DNA of 64,000 nucleotides from Paenibacillus sp. 598K (GCF_003851045.1 NZ_BFBX01000037.1:19667-83666); one strand, 5' to 3'; counted from the first letter of the stretch, positions 26,293 through 36,318 are shown. Notes: generated from the sequence alone by a model not told the origin. Made by a program: numbers and translations.

Positions 26293-28638
26293 ATGATATC
26301 TAAATTATGGAAGAGAAGAAGGAGTATTATTTTAACCTGGCTCATCTCCTATTTGGTCATTTATGGGCTGAATATGTTGCTCAGTGTTGTAATCTATCAC
26401 GAAGCGAGTCGAGCATTGAGGAATGAGATCCGCGAATCCAACGAAATGCTGATGGAACAGCTGCAAGAAGTGATGGATAAGCAGATGGCGGAGGTTATGC
26501 GCTTGCATCTCGCCATTACGCTGGACCAGCAGCTCCGATATTTGATATTCTCCAACCCATCCAAAGCCGAAGCCAAATATACGACGGCTCGAGTCATCGA
26601 GGAGTTCCGTGAGATGCAAGTGTTTAATGGATTGGTGGATCAATTCTACGTGTATTGGCAAGCCGAAGATTCTTTGCTGATGTCCGGGACGTATTGGACG
26701 AGCAGGATGGGATATGACAACTTGCATGCCGGCGGGCAACTGAGCTATGACCAGTGGCATGCGTTGCTCAACAAGCCAGGCTTTCGAGGATTTGTGTCGA
26801 TCCCGCGTATCATGGCTGATGGTTCGATCGATAAGTCGTTGGCCTACGTCAGCTCATTGAGTAATGGCGTCAACACAATAGGCGCAGGCAGTATCGTTAT
26901 TATGGTGGATGTCAATCGGTTGGCTCAGCGAGTGGAATTATTTAACCGCGGCGATGTGTTTATCCTGAACGGGGACAACGAGATAATTTTATCAAATTCG
27001 GATGAGGAAGGCGAGAGATTGACGCTTTCGAGCTCGTTCGAAGGAGAACGCGCTTTTTTCTATGAGAAATATAAAGGGACCGATTCGGAAGTGCTGCATA
27101 TCCAATCTCGGACGGCCGATCTGAAATATGTGTCGATCATGCCGAGCAGATTGGTGTGGGAAAAAGCGGAGTATGTCCGCAAATTCACGTATATTAGCGT
27201 GCTGATCAGTCTGATAGGGGCTGGCGCCCTGACATATATGTTTCTTCGCAGAAATTACAGACCTGTACAGCAACTGGTCGAGATTCTCTCGCATTCGTCC
27301 AATGAAACGGGAAGCCTGGAATCCAATGAGTTTGGCTTTATTCAACGTGTGGTTTCGAATACGCTAAGCGAGCAAGAGCAAATCAAGCTCCGATTGAAGC
27401 TGCAAAACAACGTAATGCGTTCCAATACGCTGCTTCGATTGCTTAAGGGAAAACTGGACGGTCCCGTTCCGCTGGAAGAAGCCATGGCGACCTTTAACAT
27501 TTTTTTTCAATCCGACGAATTTGCCGTCATCCTGTTGGCGCTTGAGGACGAGAACATGGCGATCGACCGCTTCCATCATGTGAGCCTCCAGGATAAAGCG
27601 GCGCTATTACGCTTTATTATCTCCAATGTTGTCCAAGAGGTGGCGGATCAGGATCAGATCGGTTATGTAACGGAAGTGGATCAGGGGCTGGCTTGTATCG
27701 TGAATTTCCGAACATCTGCCGATGACAAGAAAGAGCATCTGCTGCATATTGCTCAGGCAGCGCAACAATTTCTGCACACGCAATATCACATGGAGCTGAT
27801 CATTGCGATCAGTGGCGTGCATGACTCGTTGATTGGCATCGCCCAAGCTTACCAGGAAGCCATAGAAGCGATGGAGTACAGGGTTGTCATGGGCAAAAAG
27901 GAAGTGATACTGTACGATGAGCTGCAACGTGCGATTCATGATCAGTCCAACAAGGCATTCTACTATCCGTTGCAAGTAGAGCAGCGATTAATTAATTGCA
28001 TCAAGATTGGATCGTATGAAAAAGCGCAATCGGTGCTTGATGAGATCAAGGAACGGAACGTGGGGCAATCCGCGGTCTCGATCCAGCTCGTGAAATGCTT
28101 GATGTTTAACCTGATCAGCACGATTATGAAGACCACCAATGAAATGGGGACCAACGAAGATCGGTTTGTACACGATCATGTCTATTGGATCGATACGATC
28201 ATGGAGTCGGATACGTTGCAAGGCATGTATGCCCAGTTGTCGCTGCTGCTCCGAGAGGTTTGCGAGTATATGGCCGTCAAGCTGTCGGAACAAGCCAAGC
28301 AATTGCGCCATCAGTCTGTCTCCGATAAGGTGGACCAAATTAGAAGCTTTGTCCGCGAAAATTATAACGATGCCAGTCTTAATATATCCTCGATAGGTGA
28401 ACATTTTCAGCTCAAGCCAACCTATCTCTCCAGCTTGTTCAAAGAACAAACAGGGGAAGGTTTATTAGATTTTGTGAACCGGGTGCGAATCGACGAGGCA
28501 AAGCAGATCTTAAAAACGGAGGCATGCACTGTAAACGAGGTGGCCAAGCGCGTAGGTTTTAATGAAGCGGCCACATTTATTCGTGTCTTTAAGAAAGTCG
28601 AGGGCATAACGCCAGGCAAATTTAAAGCGATCGATTAA
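26293..28638 (+). CDS. membrane-bound AraC-family regulator with extracellular sensor
   Basis: The 781-residue protein combines a first transmembrane helix (about residues 13-35), an extracellular sensor (36-295), a second helix (VLISLIGAGALTYMFL, near 305), a cytoplasmic linker and a C-terminal AraC DNA-binding domain. That domain starts near residue 680 with ASLNISSIGEHFQLKPTYLSSLF, then VNEVAKRVGFNEAATFIRVF. It thus merges sensor and regulator in one chain, unlike the YesM/YesN pair at 6.9-10 kb. It lies directly upstream of a binding-protein/permease operon, which it probably activates. Confidence 0.88.
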   Translation: MISKLWKRRRSIILTWLISYLVIYGLNMLLSVVIYHEASRALRNEIRESNEMLMEQLQEVMDKQMAEVMRLHLAITLDQQLRYLIFSNPSKAEAKYTTARVIEEFREMQVFNGLVDQFYVYWQAEDSLLMSGTYWTSRMGYDNLHAGGQLSYDQWHALLNKPGFRGFVSIPRIMADGSIDKSLAYVSSLSNGVNTIGAGSIVIMVDVNRLAQRVELFNRGDVFILNGDNEIILSNSDEEGERLTLSSSFEGERAFFYEKYKGTDSEVLHIQSRTADLKYVSIMPSRLVWEKAEYVRKFTYISVLISLIGAGALTYMFLRRNYRPVQQLVEILSHSSNETGSLESNEFGFIQRVVSNTLSEQEQIKLRLKLQNNVMRSNTLLRLLKGKLDGPVPLEEAMATFNIFFQSDEFAVILLALEDENMAIDRFHHVSLQDKAALLRFIISNVVQEVADQDQIGYVTEVDQGLACIVNFRTSADDKKEHLLHIAQAAQQFLHTQYHMELIIAISGVHDSLIGIAQAYQEAIEAMEYRVVMGKKEVILYDELQRAIHDQSNKAFYYPLQVEQRLINCIKIGSYEKAQSVLDEIKERNVGQSAVSIQLVKCLMFNLISTIMKTTNEMGTNEDRFVHDHVYWIDTIMESDTLQGMYAQLSLLLREVCEYMAVKLSEQAKQLRHQSVSDKVDQIRSFVRENYNDASLNISSIGEHFQLKPTYLSSLFKEQTGEGLLDFVNRVRIDEAKQILKTEACTVNEVAKRVGFNEAATFIRVFKKVEGITPGKFKAID

Positions 28639-28682
28639 GGCATAGATAGACGATCCTTTTCAATGGATGATGGACAGGGGAG

Positions 28683-28714
28683 CCCTTCCGTATCGATTGA
28701 GAGGGATTTTTTTC
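28683..28714 (+). terminator. weak terminator after the AraC-type regulator gene
   Basis: CCCTT (28683-28687) can pair with GAGGG (28701-28705) including one G-T pair, followed by a run of seven T residues. The stem is short. It lies between the regulator gene and the solute-binding-protein gene; the rest of this 248-bp gap holds the ribosome site CAAGGAGG and no recognisable gene. Confidence 0.45.
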
Positions 28715-28886
28715 GTTTGAACCGGCCCAAAGGGAGGTTTTGATCATGCGATATCGATTTTATCCATCGTCAGACCGGAAAAATCAATGCGATTGGACAT
28801 AATCAATATGTTCATCAGGAGGGCAAATCCTTACGATAGAAATGTGATCAGCCACTGATCGTCCAACATACAAGGAGGGTTCAACC

Positions 28887-30548
28887 ATGAACAGCAGCAT
28901 GCAGACAAGAAAGAGAAACAACCTGTGGATCGCCACGATGCTGACATTAACATTAACGATCTCGGCATGCTCAAGCAATGCACCGGGCAACCAAGCGAAG
29001 CCGAATGCAGGGAGCGAATCGAATCAAGCGATAACCAACCAACCGGCCGATTCTGCAACCGCTTCCGATACGACCTATCCGTTGCACACCGATGCGGCGC
29101 TGACGTATTGGGCGCCGTTTAATCCAGCGCTTAATACCGTCAAGGCAAGCTACAACGAAACGCCTTTCTATGAAGCGCTGCAACAGGCAACCGGCGTAAC
29201 CGTTTCCTATACCAGTCCGGCAATCGGGCAAGAGAAGGATTCGTTTAATATTTTGCTGGCCTCGGGCGATCTGCCTGATATTGTGGAGTGGGATTGGCTC
29301 AAAGGCTTCCCGGGAGGACCTGAGAAGGCAATCCAGGATGGCTATATTCTGAAGCTGAATGATGCCATTGAGCAATGGGCGCCTAATCTGAAAAAATATC
29401 TGGCGGAGCATCCAGAGGTGGATAAACAAATCAAAACGGATAATGGAGATTATTATGCCTTCCCGTTTATTCGCGGCGACGATGCGTTGAAGGTTTTTCA
29501 GGGCCCGATTATTCGCAAGGACTGGCTGGATGAACTGGGACTGCCGGTACCAACGACGATGGAGGAATGGCATACGACATTAAAGGCGTTTAAAGAAAAC
29601 AAAGGAGCAACCGCGCCGCTGGCGTTGCTTAACGGCCTATTCGATCCGGGTGCTTTTGTCGGCGCTTACGGCGTCGTCCATGGCTTCTACCGGGTTGGAG
29701 ATGAAGTGAGATACGGTCAGATTCAGCCCGAATACAAGGCGTTTTTGACGACGATGCGCAGTTGGTACGAAGAGGGGCTGTTCGACCAGAATTTTGCTTC
29801 GATTGACGGCAAAACATTGGATGCCAATCTATTGGACGGCGCAACAGGAGCAACCATCCACAATAGCGGCGGCGGGATCGGCAAGTGGACGCCGATGCTT
29901 CGAGATATCGATCCGAAGGCACAGCTTGTAGGCGCGCCTTATCCGGTTCTTACCAAAGGAGATACGCCCAAGTTTGGTCAAAAAGACTTTGCTTACACCT
30001 CTGTCTATAGCGCCGCAATCAGCGCCTCTACCACAAATCTGGAAACGGCAGTTAAATTTCTGGATTACGGATACAGCGAGGAAGGGCATATGCTGATGAA
30101 TTTCGGGATATTAGGCGAGAGCTATACGATGGAAGACGGCTATCCCAAGTACTCGGAATTAATCGTGAGTAACCCGGATAATCTGGGCATTGCGCAAATG
30201 CTGGCGTTGTATACGCGCGGCAGCTATCAAGGCCCGTTCGTCCAGGATATCCGATACCTCGAGCAGTATTATAGCTACCCGGAGCAGTTGGATGCGATCC
30301 AGGCATGGCAGACCCAATCGGAGGAAAACAAGCTGCCGCCTGTCACGCCAAGTCAGGAGGAAAATGCGGAGTTTGCTGCCATCATGTCAGACGTCAACAC
30401 ATTAGCTCAACAAATGCTGGAGAAGATTATTTTGGGCGTCGATCCCATCTCCGAGTTTGACAATTATGTCGCCAAAATCAAGTCCTCCAAAATCGATCGT
30501 GCCATTGCAATTCAACAAGCCGCACTGGATCGTTATAACTCCCGCTAA
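28887..30548 (+). CDS. extracellular solute-binding lipoprotein
   Basis: The 553-residue protein starts with a lipoprotein signal peptide (lipobox ISAC) and a low-complexity linker. An LplA-like family-1 solute-binding fold follows (TYWAPFNPALNTVKASYNET, LASGDLPDIVEWDW). It should bind an oligosaccharide outside the membrane and pass it to the two permeases encoded 34 and 959 bp downstream. AAGGAGG precedes the ATG. The presence of a secreted BNR-type protein in the same operon suggests a polysaccharide-derived ligand. Confidence 0.9.
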   Translation: MNSSMQTRKRNNLWIATMLTLTLTISACSSNAPGNQAKPNAGSESNQAITNQPADSATASDTTYPLHTDAALTYWAPFNPALNTVKASYNETPFYEALQQATGVTVSYTSPAIGQEKDSFNILLASGDLPDIVEWDWLKGFPGGPEKAIQDGYILKLNDAIEQWAPNLKKYLAEHPEVDKQIKTDNGDYYAFPFIRGDDALKVFQGPIIRKDWLDELGLPVPTTMEEWHTTLKAFKENKGATAPLALLNGLFDPGAFVGAYGVVHGFYRVGDEVRYGQIQPEYKAFLTTMRSWYEEGLFDQNFASIDGKTLDANLLDGATGATIHNSGGGIGKWTPMLRDIDPKAQLVGAPYPVLTKGDTPKFGQKDFAYTSVYSAAISASTTNLETAVKFLDYGYSEEGHMLMNFGILGESYTMEDGYPKYSELIVSNPDNLGIAQMLALYTRGSYQGPFVQDIRYLEQYYSYPEQLDAIQAWQTQSEENKLPPVTPSQEENAEFAAIMSDVNTLAQQMLEKIILGVDPISEFDNYVAKIKSSKIDRAIAIQQAALDRYNSR

Positions 30549-30581
30549 CCGTGAACGCAGAGACAGAAGGAGTGGCAGGCG

Positions 30582-31493
30582 ATGAAGCGCTCGAACGTGT
30601 ACAAGGACTTTAGGCTGAATAAATATTTGTATCTCCTAATGCTCCCGGTCTTATTGTATTACCTCGTGTTCCATTATGCGCCGATGTATGGCGCACTGAT
30701 TGCTTTCAAAAATTTTACGCCGATCAAGGGAGTATGGGATAGCGAATGGGTCGGCTTCACCCATTTTATTTCTTTCTTTAATAGCTATTACTTTTGGATG
30801 GTACTAAAAAATACGATCATCATTAGCCTGTACTCCATTTGCTTCGAGTTTCCGATGCCCATTATGTTGGCGTTGCTCATCAATGAGGTGCGGAACAAAT
30901 ATTTCAAAAATCTGGTGCAGACCATCACGTATATGCCCTACTTTATCTCGCTTGTCGTCATATGCGGGATGATCAAGGACTTCACCAATGCCAATGGATT
31001 TCTAAATACGGCCTATACTGCGATTGCTGGAGGGGAGGGGCAAGCCCTCCTGCAACGCCCGGAGCTGTTCAGGTCCATCTACATTGTGTCGGATATTTGG
31101 CAGAGGATGGGCTGGGAGTCGATTATCTACTTGGCCGCCTTGATGTCTATCGATCAGGAGCAGTACGAAGCGGCCAAGATAGACGGGGCATCGCGAATAA
31201 AGCAGATCTGGCATGTCACCTTGCCCGGTCTCATGCCCACGATAACGATTTTATTGATTTTGCGGATCGGCAATATACTGAATGTCGGTTTCGAAAAAAT
31301 AATTTTGTTATATAGTCCGATTACTTACGATGTAGCGGATGTGATCTCGTCCTTTGTGTATCGAAGAGGATTGCTGGAGTTCAACTGGAGCTATAGCACC
31401 GCTGTCGGCTTGTTCAATTCGGTTATTAATTTGATGCTGCTCGTGCTGGCCAACTATTTTAGTCGTAGGCGAAGCGGGAACAGCTTATGGTAG
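30582..31493 (+). CDS. ABC sugar transporter permease, LplB type
   Basis: This 303-residue permease has six predicted membrane helices and the EAA loop QYEAAKIDGASRIKQIWHVTLPG. The N-terminus (KYLYLLMLPVLLYYLVFHYAPMYG) is characteristic of LplB. Its gene is separated by 33 bp from the binding-protein gene and by 13 bp from the second permease gene. No ATPase gene is nearby. Confidence 0.92.
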   Translation: MKRSNVYKDFRLNKYLYLLMLPVLLYYLVFHYAPMYGALIAFKNFTPIKGVWDSEWVGFTHFISFFNSYYFWMVLKNTIIISLYSICFEFPMPIMLALLINEVRNKYFKNLVQTITYMPYFISLVVICGMIKDFTNANGFLNTAYTAIAGGEGQALLQRPELFRSIYIVSDIWQRMGWESIIYLAALMSIDQEQYEAAKIDGASRIKQIWHVTLPGLMPTITILLILRIGNILNVGFEKIILLYSPITYDVADVISSFVYRRGLLEFNWSYSTAVGLFNSVINLMLLVLANYFSRRRSGNSLW

Positions 31494-31506
31494 GAGGTGC
31501 GCGCCC

Positions 31507-32379
31507 ATGAAAAACGGGAAGGCCGGCGAGCGAATATTTGATCTAGGGGTCTATTCCGTACTTATCCTGTTGATGGCGGTGTCCGTCTATCCCTTGCTTC
31601 ATGTGCTGTTCGCTTCGCTGAGCGATGGAGGCGAGATCGTCCGGCATAGAGGAATCTTGTTTAGACCCCTCGGATTTAATCTAGACGCATACAAAATCGT
31701 TTTATCCAATGCATCCGTCATGAGCGGGTATCTGAACACGCTGTACATTGTTGTGATTGGGCTGTTCGTCAATCTCGTCATGACGACGTTGGGCGCTTTT
31801 GTCCTTTCTCGGCGCAACGTGCTTTGGAACAATACCTTTATGTTTGTCATCGTGTTTACGATGTTTTTTTCGGGGGGGATTATCCCGTTATATTTGACGG
31901 TCAAGGGAGTTGGTCTCATCGATTCCTTGGCCTCGGTCGTGGTTCCCTTTGCGATCAGCACCTTTAACTTAATTATTTTGCGCACCTCCTTTATGGCCTT
32001 GCCTGTCACGCTGGAGGAATCGGCCAAGATGGATGGCGCGGGTCACCTGACGGTGTTGCTTCGTATCGTGCTGCCGCTATCTCTTCCGGCATTGGCCGTC
32101 ATCGAGTTATATTATGCTGTCGGCAATTGGAACGGCTGGTTCTGGGCATCCGTGTTTATTAAGGACAGCAGCAAATTTCCGCTGCAATTGGTGCTCAGAC
32201 AAATTCTGATCCAGAACTCGACAGACAGCATGCTCTCTTCCACGGACAACGCATTTCAGGTAGGCGAATCGATTAAATACGCCACGATTATGGTAGCCAC
32301 GCTTCCGATTTTATGCGTCTATCCGTTTATCCAAAGGTTTTTTGTCAAAGGGGTGTTGATCGGCGCGCTTAAGGGATAG
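31507..32379 (+). CDS. ABC sugar transporter permease, YtcP type
   Basis: The 290-residue partner of the LplB-type permease has the EAA loop TLEESAKMDGAGHLTVLLRIVLP and ends in YPFIQRFFVKGVLIGALKG, as YtcP-type proteins do. Its gene begins 13 bp after the first permease, with GGAGGTG as ribosome site. The operon order binding protein, LplB, YtcP, secreted protein differs from the 10-kb operon, where the binding protein comes third. Confidence 0.92.
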   Translation: MKNGKAGERIFDLGVYSVLILLMAVSVYPLLHVLFASLSDGGEIVRHRGILFRPLGFNLDAYKIVLSNASVMSGYLNTLYIVVIGLFVNLVMTTLGAFVLSRRNVLWNNTFMFVIVFTMFFSGGIIPLYLTVKGVGLIDSLASVVVPFAISTFNLIILRTSFMALPVTLEESAKMDGAGHLTVLLRIVLPLSLPALAVIELYYAVGNWNGWFWASVFIKDSSKFPLQLVLRQILIQNSTDSMLSSTDNAFQVGESIKYATIMVATLPILCVYPFIQRFFVKGVLIGALKG

Positions 32380-32429
32380 CAACAGGTAGATTGGCTTGTA
32401 GACGACATCAATAATAAGAGGTGAAGGTC

Positions 32430-35078
32430 ATGCTAAAAGCTCAAAGCAAGTATGCAGTCGTATTGCTTCTTCGTATGATGCTTGTGTTTTCCTTGCTACT
32501 TTCCTCTATGTCTTCCACGCTTATCGCAACAACAGCAAGCGCTTCTCCGGTGGATAGGTTGAACTGGACGGATACCTTTGATCGCGAGGATGGAGATGAA
32601 GTGGGGAATCACTGGGTAGAGATGCGAGGCGCGTGGTCGATCGAGGATCGGTCGCTTCGACCGGCAAGTACGACGAATGAGATGGTCATTGCCCAGACCG
32701 GCATCGAATTGGGGCGGACGTATACGATAGAAGCAACGTTGCGCAATACCGAGGCTCGCTGGAATGGTCTGGTTTTTAATCTAGTGGATAACGGGGACGG
32801 CACGCAAGACTACTATGTCTTAAGAATGGCGACCTATGCCAATCCAGGCCCGGGCGCCTGGCAACTGCTGCGGGTTACGCGTTCGACCGTTAATAACGCG
32901 AGCCTGATAGCGAAGGGGACCCTTCCGGTGGTGACAGGTCAGGACTACACCTTTCGCGTGTCGTCGTTTGCGTACGGGGTTGTACACCTTACTATCCTTG
33001 AGGGTGCGAACAAGCTGCTTGCTCGTTCGGTCTCTACTCCTGTGGGCAACCAGCTGATCGGCGGCTATGCCGGTATCTATTCGGAGTCCGGGAAGCTGCG
33101 CGTTGGCGAGGTGAGGATCGGAAGCTCCACCGAACCTGCAGAAGTCCCGACCTGGCAGGACAGCTTCGACCGGGCAGATCATACGGATGTGGGTCAAGAG
33201 TGGACGAAGCTGCGCGGCGCATGGTCGATCCAGGGCCAGACGCTTCAGTCGGGTAGCGGCGCTAATGAAATGGTCATTGCACAAACCGGCGTGGAACTGG
33301 GAAAAACATATTCGATCGATGCCCGATTGCGCAACACAGAATCGCGTTGGAACGGTATCGCATGGAATATCGAAGACAATGGCGACGGTACGCAAAATTA
33401 CTATGTACTGAGGATGAAGACGCACGCCAATCCAGACCAAGGCGCCTGGCAGCTGTTGCAAATAACGCGCTCTACAGTGAGCAACGCAAGCGTGATCGCA
33501 CAGGGAACCCTTGCTGCCGCGACAGGCCAGTATTATACGGTCAGGGTATCTTCTCCCTCGTATGGCGTAATCGATCTAGAAGTGTACAATGACGAAGATC
33601 AGGTGCTTGCCCGCTCGGAGGTGATCCCTCTCGACAAGCTGCTTGTAGGCGGATACGCAGGGCTGTATTCGGAATCGGGGAAATTGCAGGTGGACGACAT
33701 CCGAATCGTCAATTCGGCCGAGCCGGCTGCAGCCCCTGCTTCCGGCCCGCTGGTAGCGATCCCGGCCCCAGGGACCGGAGAACCGTATCCGATGTTGGCG
33801 GGCGAGGAGACGATAGTGAATAAAAGCCTGGTCGATATGATCTGGTCGGGACATCCCGTGGGCCATTCCTTGTTAACGCAGGGAGACGATCAGTATGTGG
33901 CTTATTATAATGCCAACCGCCAAATGGTGGTCGCACACCGGAAGCTGGACGAGGACGTCTGGGTTCGTCAGCCGCTCGATACGTATGTTGGCTGGGACAG
34001 CCACAACTATGTCACGATGGCGCTTGACACTGACGGTCAGCTCCATGTGTCGGGCAACATGCACAATGTGCCCCTGATTTATTTCCGCACGACGACCCCG
34101 GGAGATGTGACGACGCTTACCCGAGTCCCTAACATGGTCGACGCGGCTACGGAGGATGCAGTCACCTATCCTACATTTTTGAAAGCGTCCGATGGACGTA
34201 TGGTGTTCCGATATCGCAATGGACAGAGCGGCGACGGGGTTGATTTCTACAACATCTATGACGTAGAGACGCAGCAATGGAGCAGACTTCTGGATCAGCC
34301 GTTGCATGACGGAGAAGGGCTCCGCAATGCGTATGTGGATGCTCCGAGACTCGGACCGGATGGATATTACCATGTGGTATGGGTGTGGCGAGATACAGGT
34401 AATGCTGCGACCAACCAACGTCTGTCCTACGCGCGCAGTCAGGATCTGGTCCATTGGGAGACGAGCGACGGAACGCCGCTCGACTTGCCGATTACCTTTC
34501 GGACAGGCGAGGTGATCGACGCGATTCCTATGAACGGAGGCATCATTAACGGCAGCAATCTGGTCAGCTTTGATGCTCAGGGGCGGGTGCTGGTCAGCTA
34601 TCACAAGTTTGATGCGCTCGGGAATACCCAGATTTATATCGCGCGGCTGACCTCTAATGGATGGGAAATAAATCCAATCAGCAATTGGGAAGGACGCTGG
34701 AATATTTGGGGCTTCGGCAGTCTGGTCTACGGGGTATCGATGAGCAGAGTCGCGGTACTCCCGGATAACAATCTTCGTTTGGATTTCGTGGTTGGCGGCG
34801 TCAAGCGTACGTGGATTCTGAACCCGGATACGTTAGTACCGATTATCGAGGTCGACACGCCCCAATTGCCGAGCGAGATTACGACGGTTCGCTCGACCTT
34901 CCCTACGATGCTTGCCCAGTGGAGCGCTGATCTGGGGTCCTCCGGCAGCGAGCAAGAGCGCTATATACTGAGACGAGAGAGCTTGCCGACCAACCAGGAC
35001 CGACCACGCACGCCTCCGTATCCGGAAGCGGTAGCGCTCGAAGTGTATCTCCTGAGCTCGGAGGAGCAGGAGAGGTAA
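32430..35078 (+). CDS. secreted protein with two LamG-like repeats and a BNR_4 beta-propeller
   Basis: The 882-residue protein has a signal peptide (about 1-40). Two nearly identical roughly 187-residue domains (nt 32562-33121 and 33153-33713) resemble concanavalin-like carbohydrate-binding modules. A C-terminal BNR_4-type propeller follows (WSGHPVGHSLLTQGDDQYVAYY, WDSHNYVTMALDTDGQLHVSG). BNR_4 propellers include ulvan lyases (PL24/PL25-like) and relatives; the His in WDSHNYV is in the position I associate with the active site there. Polysaccharide cleavage is plausible but not shown. The ATG at 32430 is favoured over a GTG at 32421; AAGAGGTGAAGG is the ribosome site. Confidence 0.72.
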   Translation: MLKAQSKYAVVLLLRMMLVFSLLLSSMSSTLIATTASASPVDRLNWTDTFDREDGDEVGNHWVEMRGAWSIEDRSLRPASTTNEMVIAQTGIELGRTYTIEATLRNTEARWNGLVFNLVDNGDGTQDYYVLRMATYANPGPGAWQLLRVTRSTVNNASLIAKGTLPVVTGQDYTFRVSSFAYGVVHLTILEGANKLLARSVSTPVGNQLIGGYAGIYSESGKLRVGEVRIGSSTEPAEVPTWQDSFDRADHTDVGQEWTKLRGAWSIQGQTLQSGSGANEMVIAQTGVELGKTYSIDARLRNTESRWNGIAWNIEDNGDGTQNYYVLRMKTHANPDQGAWQLLQITRSTVSNASVIAQGTLAAATGQYYTVRVSSPSYGVIDLEVYNDEDQVLARSEVIPLDKLLVGGYAGLYSESGKLQVDDIRIVNSAEPAAAPASGPLVAIPAPGTGEPYPMLAGEETIVNKSLVDMIWSGHPVGHSLLTQGDDQYVAYYNANRQMVVAHRKLDEDVWVRQPLDTYVGWDSHNYVTMALDTDGQLHVSGNMHNVPLIYFRTTTPGDVTTLTRVPNMVDAATEDAVTYPTFLKASDGRMVFRYRNGQSGDGVDFYNIYDVETQQWSRLLDQPLHDGEGLRNAYVDAPRLGPDGYYHVVWVWRDTGNAATNQRLSYARSQDLVHWETSDGTPLDLPITFRTGEVIDAIPMNGGIINGSNLVSFDAQGRVLVSYHKFDALGNTQIYIARLTSNGWEINPISNWEGRWNIWGFGSLVYGVSMSRVAVLPDNNLRLDFVVGGVKRTWILNPDTLVPIIEVDTPQLPSEITTVRSTFPTMLAQWSADLGSSGSEQERYILRRESLPTNQDRPRTPPYPEAVALEVYLLSSEEQER

Positions 35079-35093
35079 GGGGCTGTCCGATAA

Positions 35094-35114
35094 GGGGCTC
35101 GGCGAGCGAGCCCC
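35094..35114 (+). terminator. G+C-rich hairpin after the BNR-protein gene
   Basis: GGGGCTCG (35094-35101) and CGAGCCCC (35107-35114) form a perfect 8-bp stem with a 5-nt loop, 16 bp after the stop codon. There is no T-run, so it may protect the transcript end more than terminate transcription. Confidence 0.4.
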
Positions 35115-35299
35115 TCCCCAATCCTGCGCCCAGACCCCTTCAGGACCACCATCGCTGTGGGGATGAAAGCGTCTTTGCGTATGTTCGTCTGACTTTCCGG
35201 ACCGCTCCTATTCAAGAAGCTTGAAGCTTATCTAGCTTTTTATAATGGAGTAGAACAAATCCAACAGTCATTACGTCAAAGAGGTTGGAGGTGTTTATT

Positions 35300-35782
35300 G
35301 TGAACAAGCTGATCATTCTCCTTTTGATGACCCTGGTTTCGTGCCAAGCCTCGGAATCGAAGGACATCATATCGTCCAAGACGAGACCCACCCCATCTGT
35401 CTCGGAGAACGTTAACAGCGAACGGTTTACTGCTCAGATTTCTATTCCGAAACAAGTGGAAACAAATCAGGAATTTGTTATTTCTGTAGAGTTGAAAAAT
35501 GAAGCTGGAGGGGATCTGCAGATTACAACGGGAAACCCGGTATTTTATTATGTCGTACGGGATAATGCCGACAAGGCGATTAATACGATTGCAAGAGATG
35601 ATATTGGAGTTGTACGTCCTATGCCGGAGGGGGATGTCATTTTAGAAAAGTTGCACTACCGGTTCAAACAACCAGGTACATACGAGATTTCGGCGATGGC
35701 AGAATTTTCGGTTCAAAGCGGAGAAGAGAGTGAGGTCTATAAAATAGAGACGGCTCGAAAGTCAATCCAGGTAAGCGATTGA
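35300..35782 (+). CDS. small lipoprotein with Ig-like (BsuPI-type) domain
   Basis: The 160-residue protein begins at a GTG with GGAGGT 7 nt upstream and has a short lipoprotein signal (LLLMTLVSC). The mature part is a single beta-sandwich-like domain (VETNQEFVISVELKNEAGGDLQITTGNPVFYYVV, LHYRFKQPGTYEISAMAEF). It resembles intracellular proteinase inhibitor (BsuPI) or related Ig-like folds. The function is unknown. It is the first gene of a run of small exported proteins that extends to 41.4 kb. Confidence 0.65.
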   Translation: MNKLIILLLMTLVSCQASESKDIISSKTRPTPSVSENVNSERFTAQISIPKQVETNQEFVISVELKNEAGGDLQITTGNPVFYYVVRDNADKAINTIARDDIGVVRPMPEGDVILEKLHYRFKQPGTYEISAMAEFSVQSGEESEVYKIETARKSIQVSD

Positions 35783-35903
35783 AGGGCATCCTCAAGATGA
35801 TCGATAGCGGCAACGATATATGGCTGCGTTGAACTGCTGAAGGAGGTATAATTGCATTGGATATATACGTAAATGTCGTTTCCATGAAGAGGAGGTGGGG
35901 CCT

Positions 35904-36254
35904 TTGAGTCCCGGGATGAAGTGGTCGGCCTTTTTCTTATCCTTACTGGGTGTTGGGCTAAGTTTTTTGTTTCTGTTTGATAACCCTTATACTGATCAGG
36001 CCGTATCCAGCAGCACAATCGTGATTGTGGTCCTCATGCTCCTATTGCCTTCAGGCGTTATGGCCGTTTCCATCTGGCTTGGTCTTCGCGTGCTGATGGC
36101 CATTTCTTTGATCTGGCTGGCGCCCTATTCGTTATACCTCTCCGTTGCTTCCATGCCGACCATTTGGAACGTATTTTTCCTGATCCTGTTGGTGCAATTC
36201 GTCGCTACCCTTTCATTATTCAATCGCAACAAATCGAAGTCCGTCCCCGTTTAA
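35904..36254 (+). CDS. small integral membrane protein, unknown function
   Basis: A 116-residue hydrophobic protein has about four transmembrane helices (for example WSAFFLSLLGVGLSFLFLF and VIVVLMLLLPSGVMAVSIW). The TTG at 35904 has AGGAGG 8 nt upstream; a GTG at 35895 overlaps that site, and an ATG at 35916 is a further option. I do not recognise the family. It is followed by a bidirectional terminator. Confidence 0.6.
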   Translation: MSPGMKWSAFFLSLLGVGLSFLFLFDNPYTDQAVSSSTIVIVVLMLLLPSGVMAVSIWLGLRVLMAISLIWLAPYSLYLSVASMPTIWNVFFLILLVQFVATLSLFNRNKSKSVPV

Positions 36255-36273
36255 GCAATAATCGATAAATAAA

Positions 36274-36315
36274 AAGAAGCCGTGAGGCCCTTGTTGGGGT
36301 TTCACGGCTTTTTCA
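36274..36315. terminator. bidirectional intrinsic terminator
   Basis: AAGCCGTGA (36278-36286) pairs with TCACGGCTT (36303-36311) and has T-rich sequence on both sides in the proper orientations. It lies between the convergent membrane-protein and lipoprotein genes, 4 bp from the minus-strand stop codon. Confidence 0.85.
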
Positions 36316-36318
36316 TTC

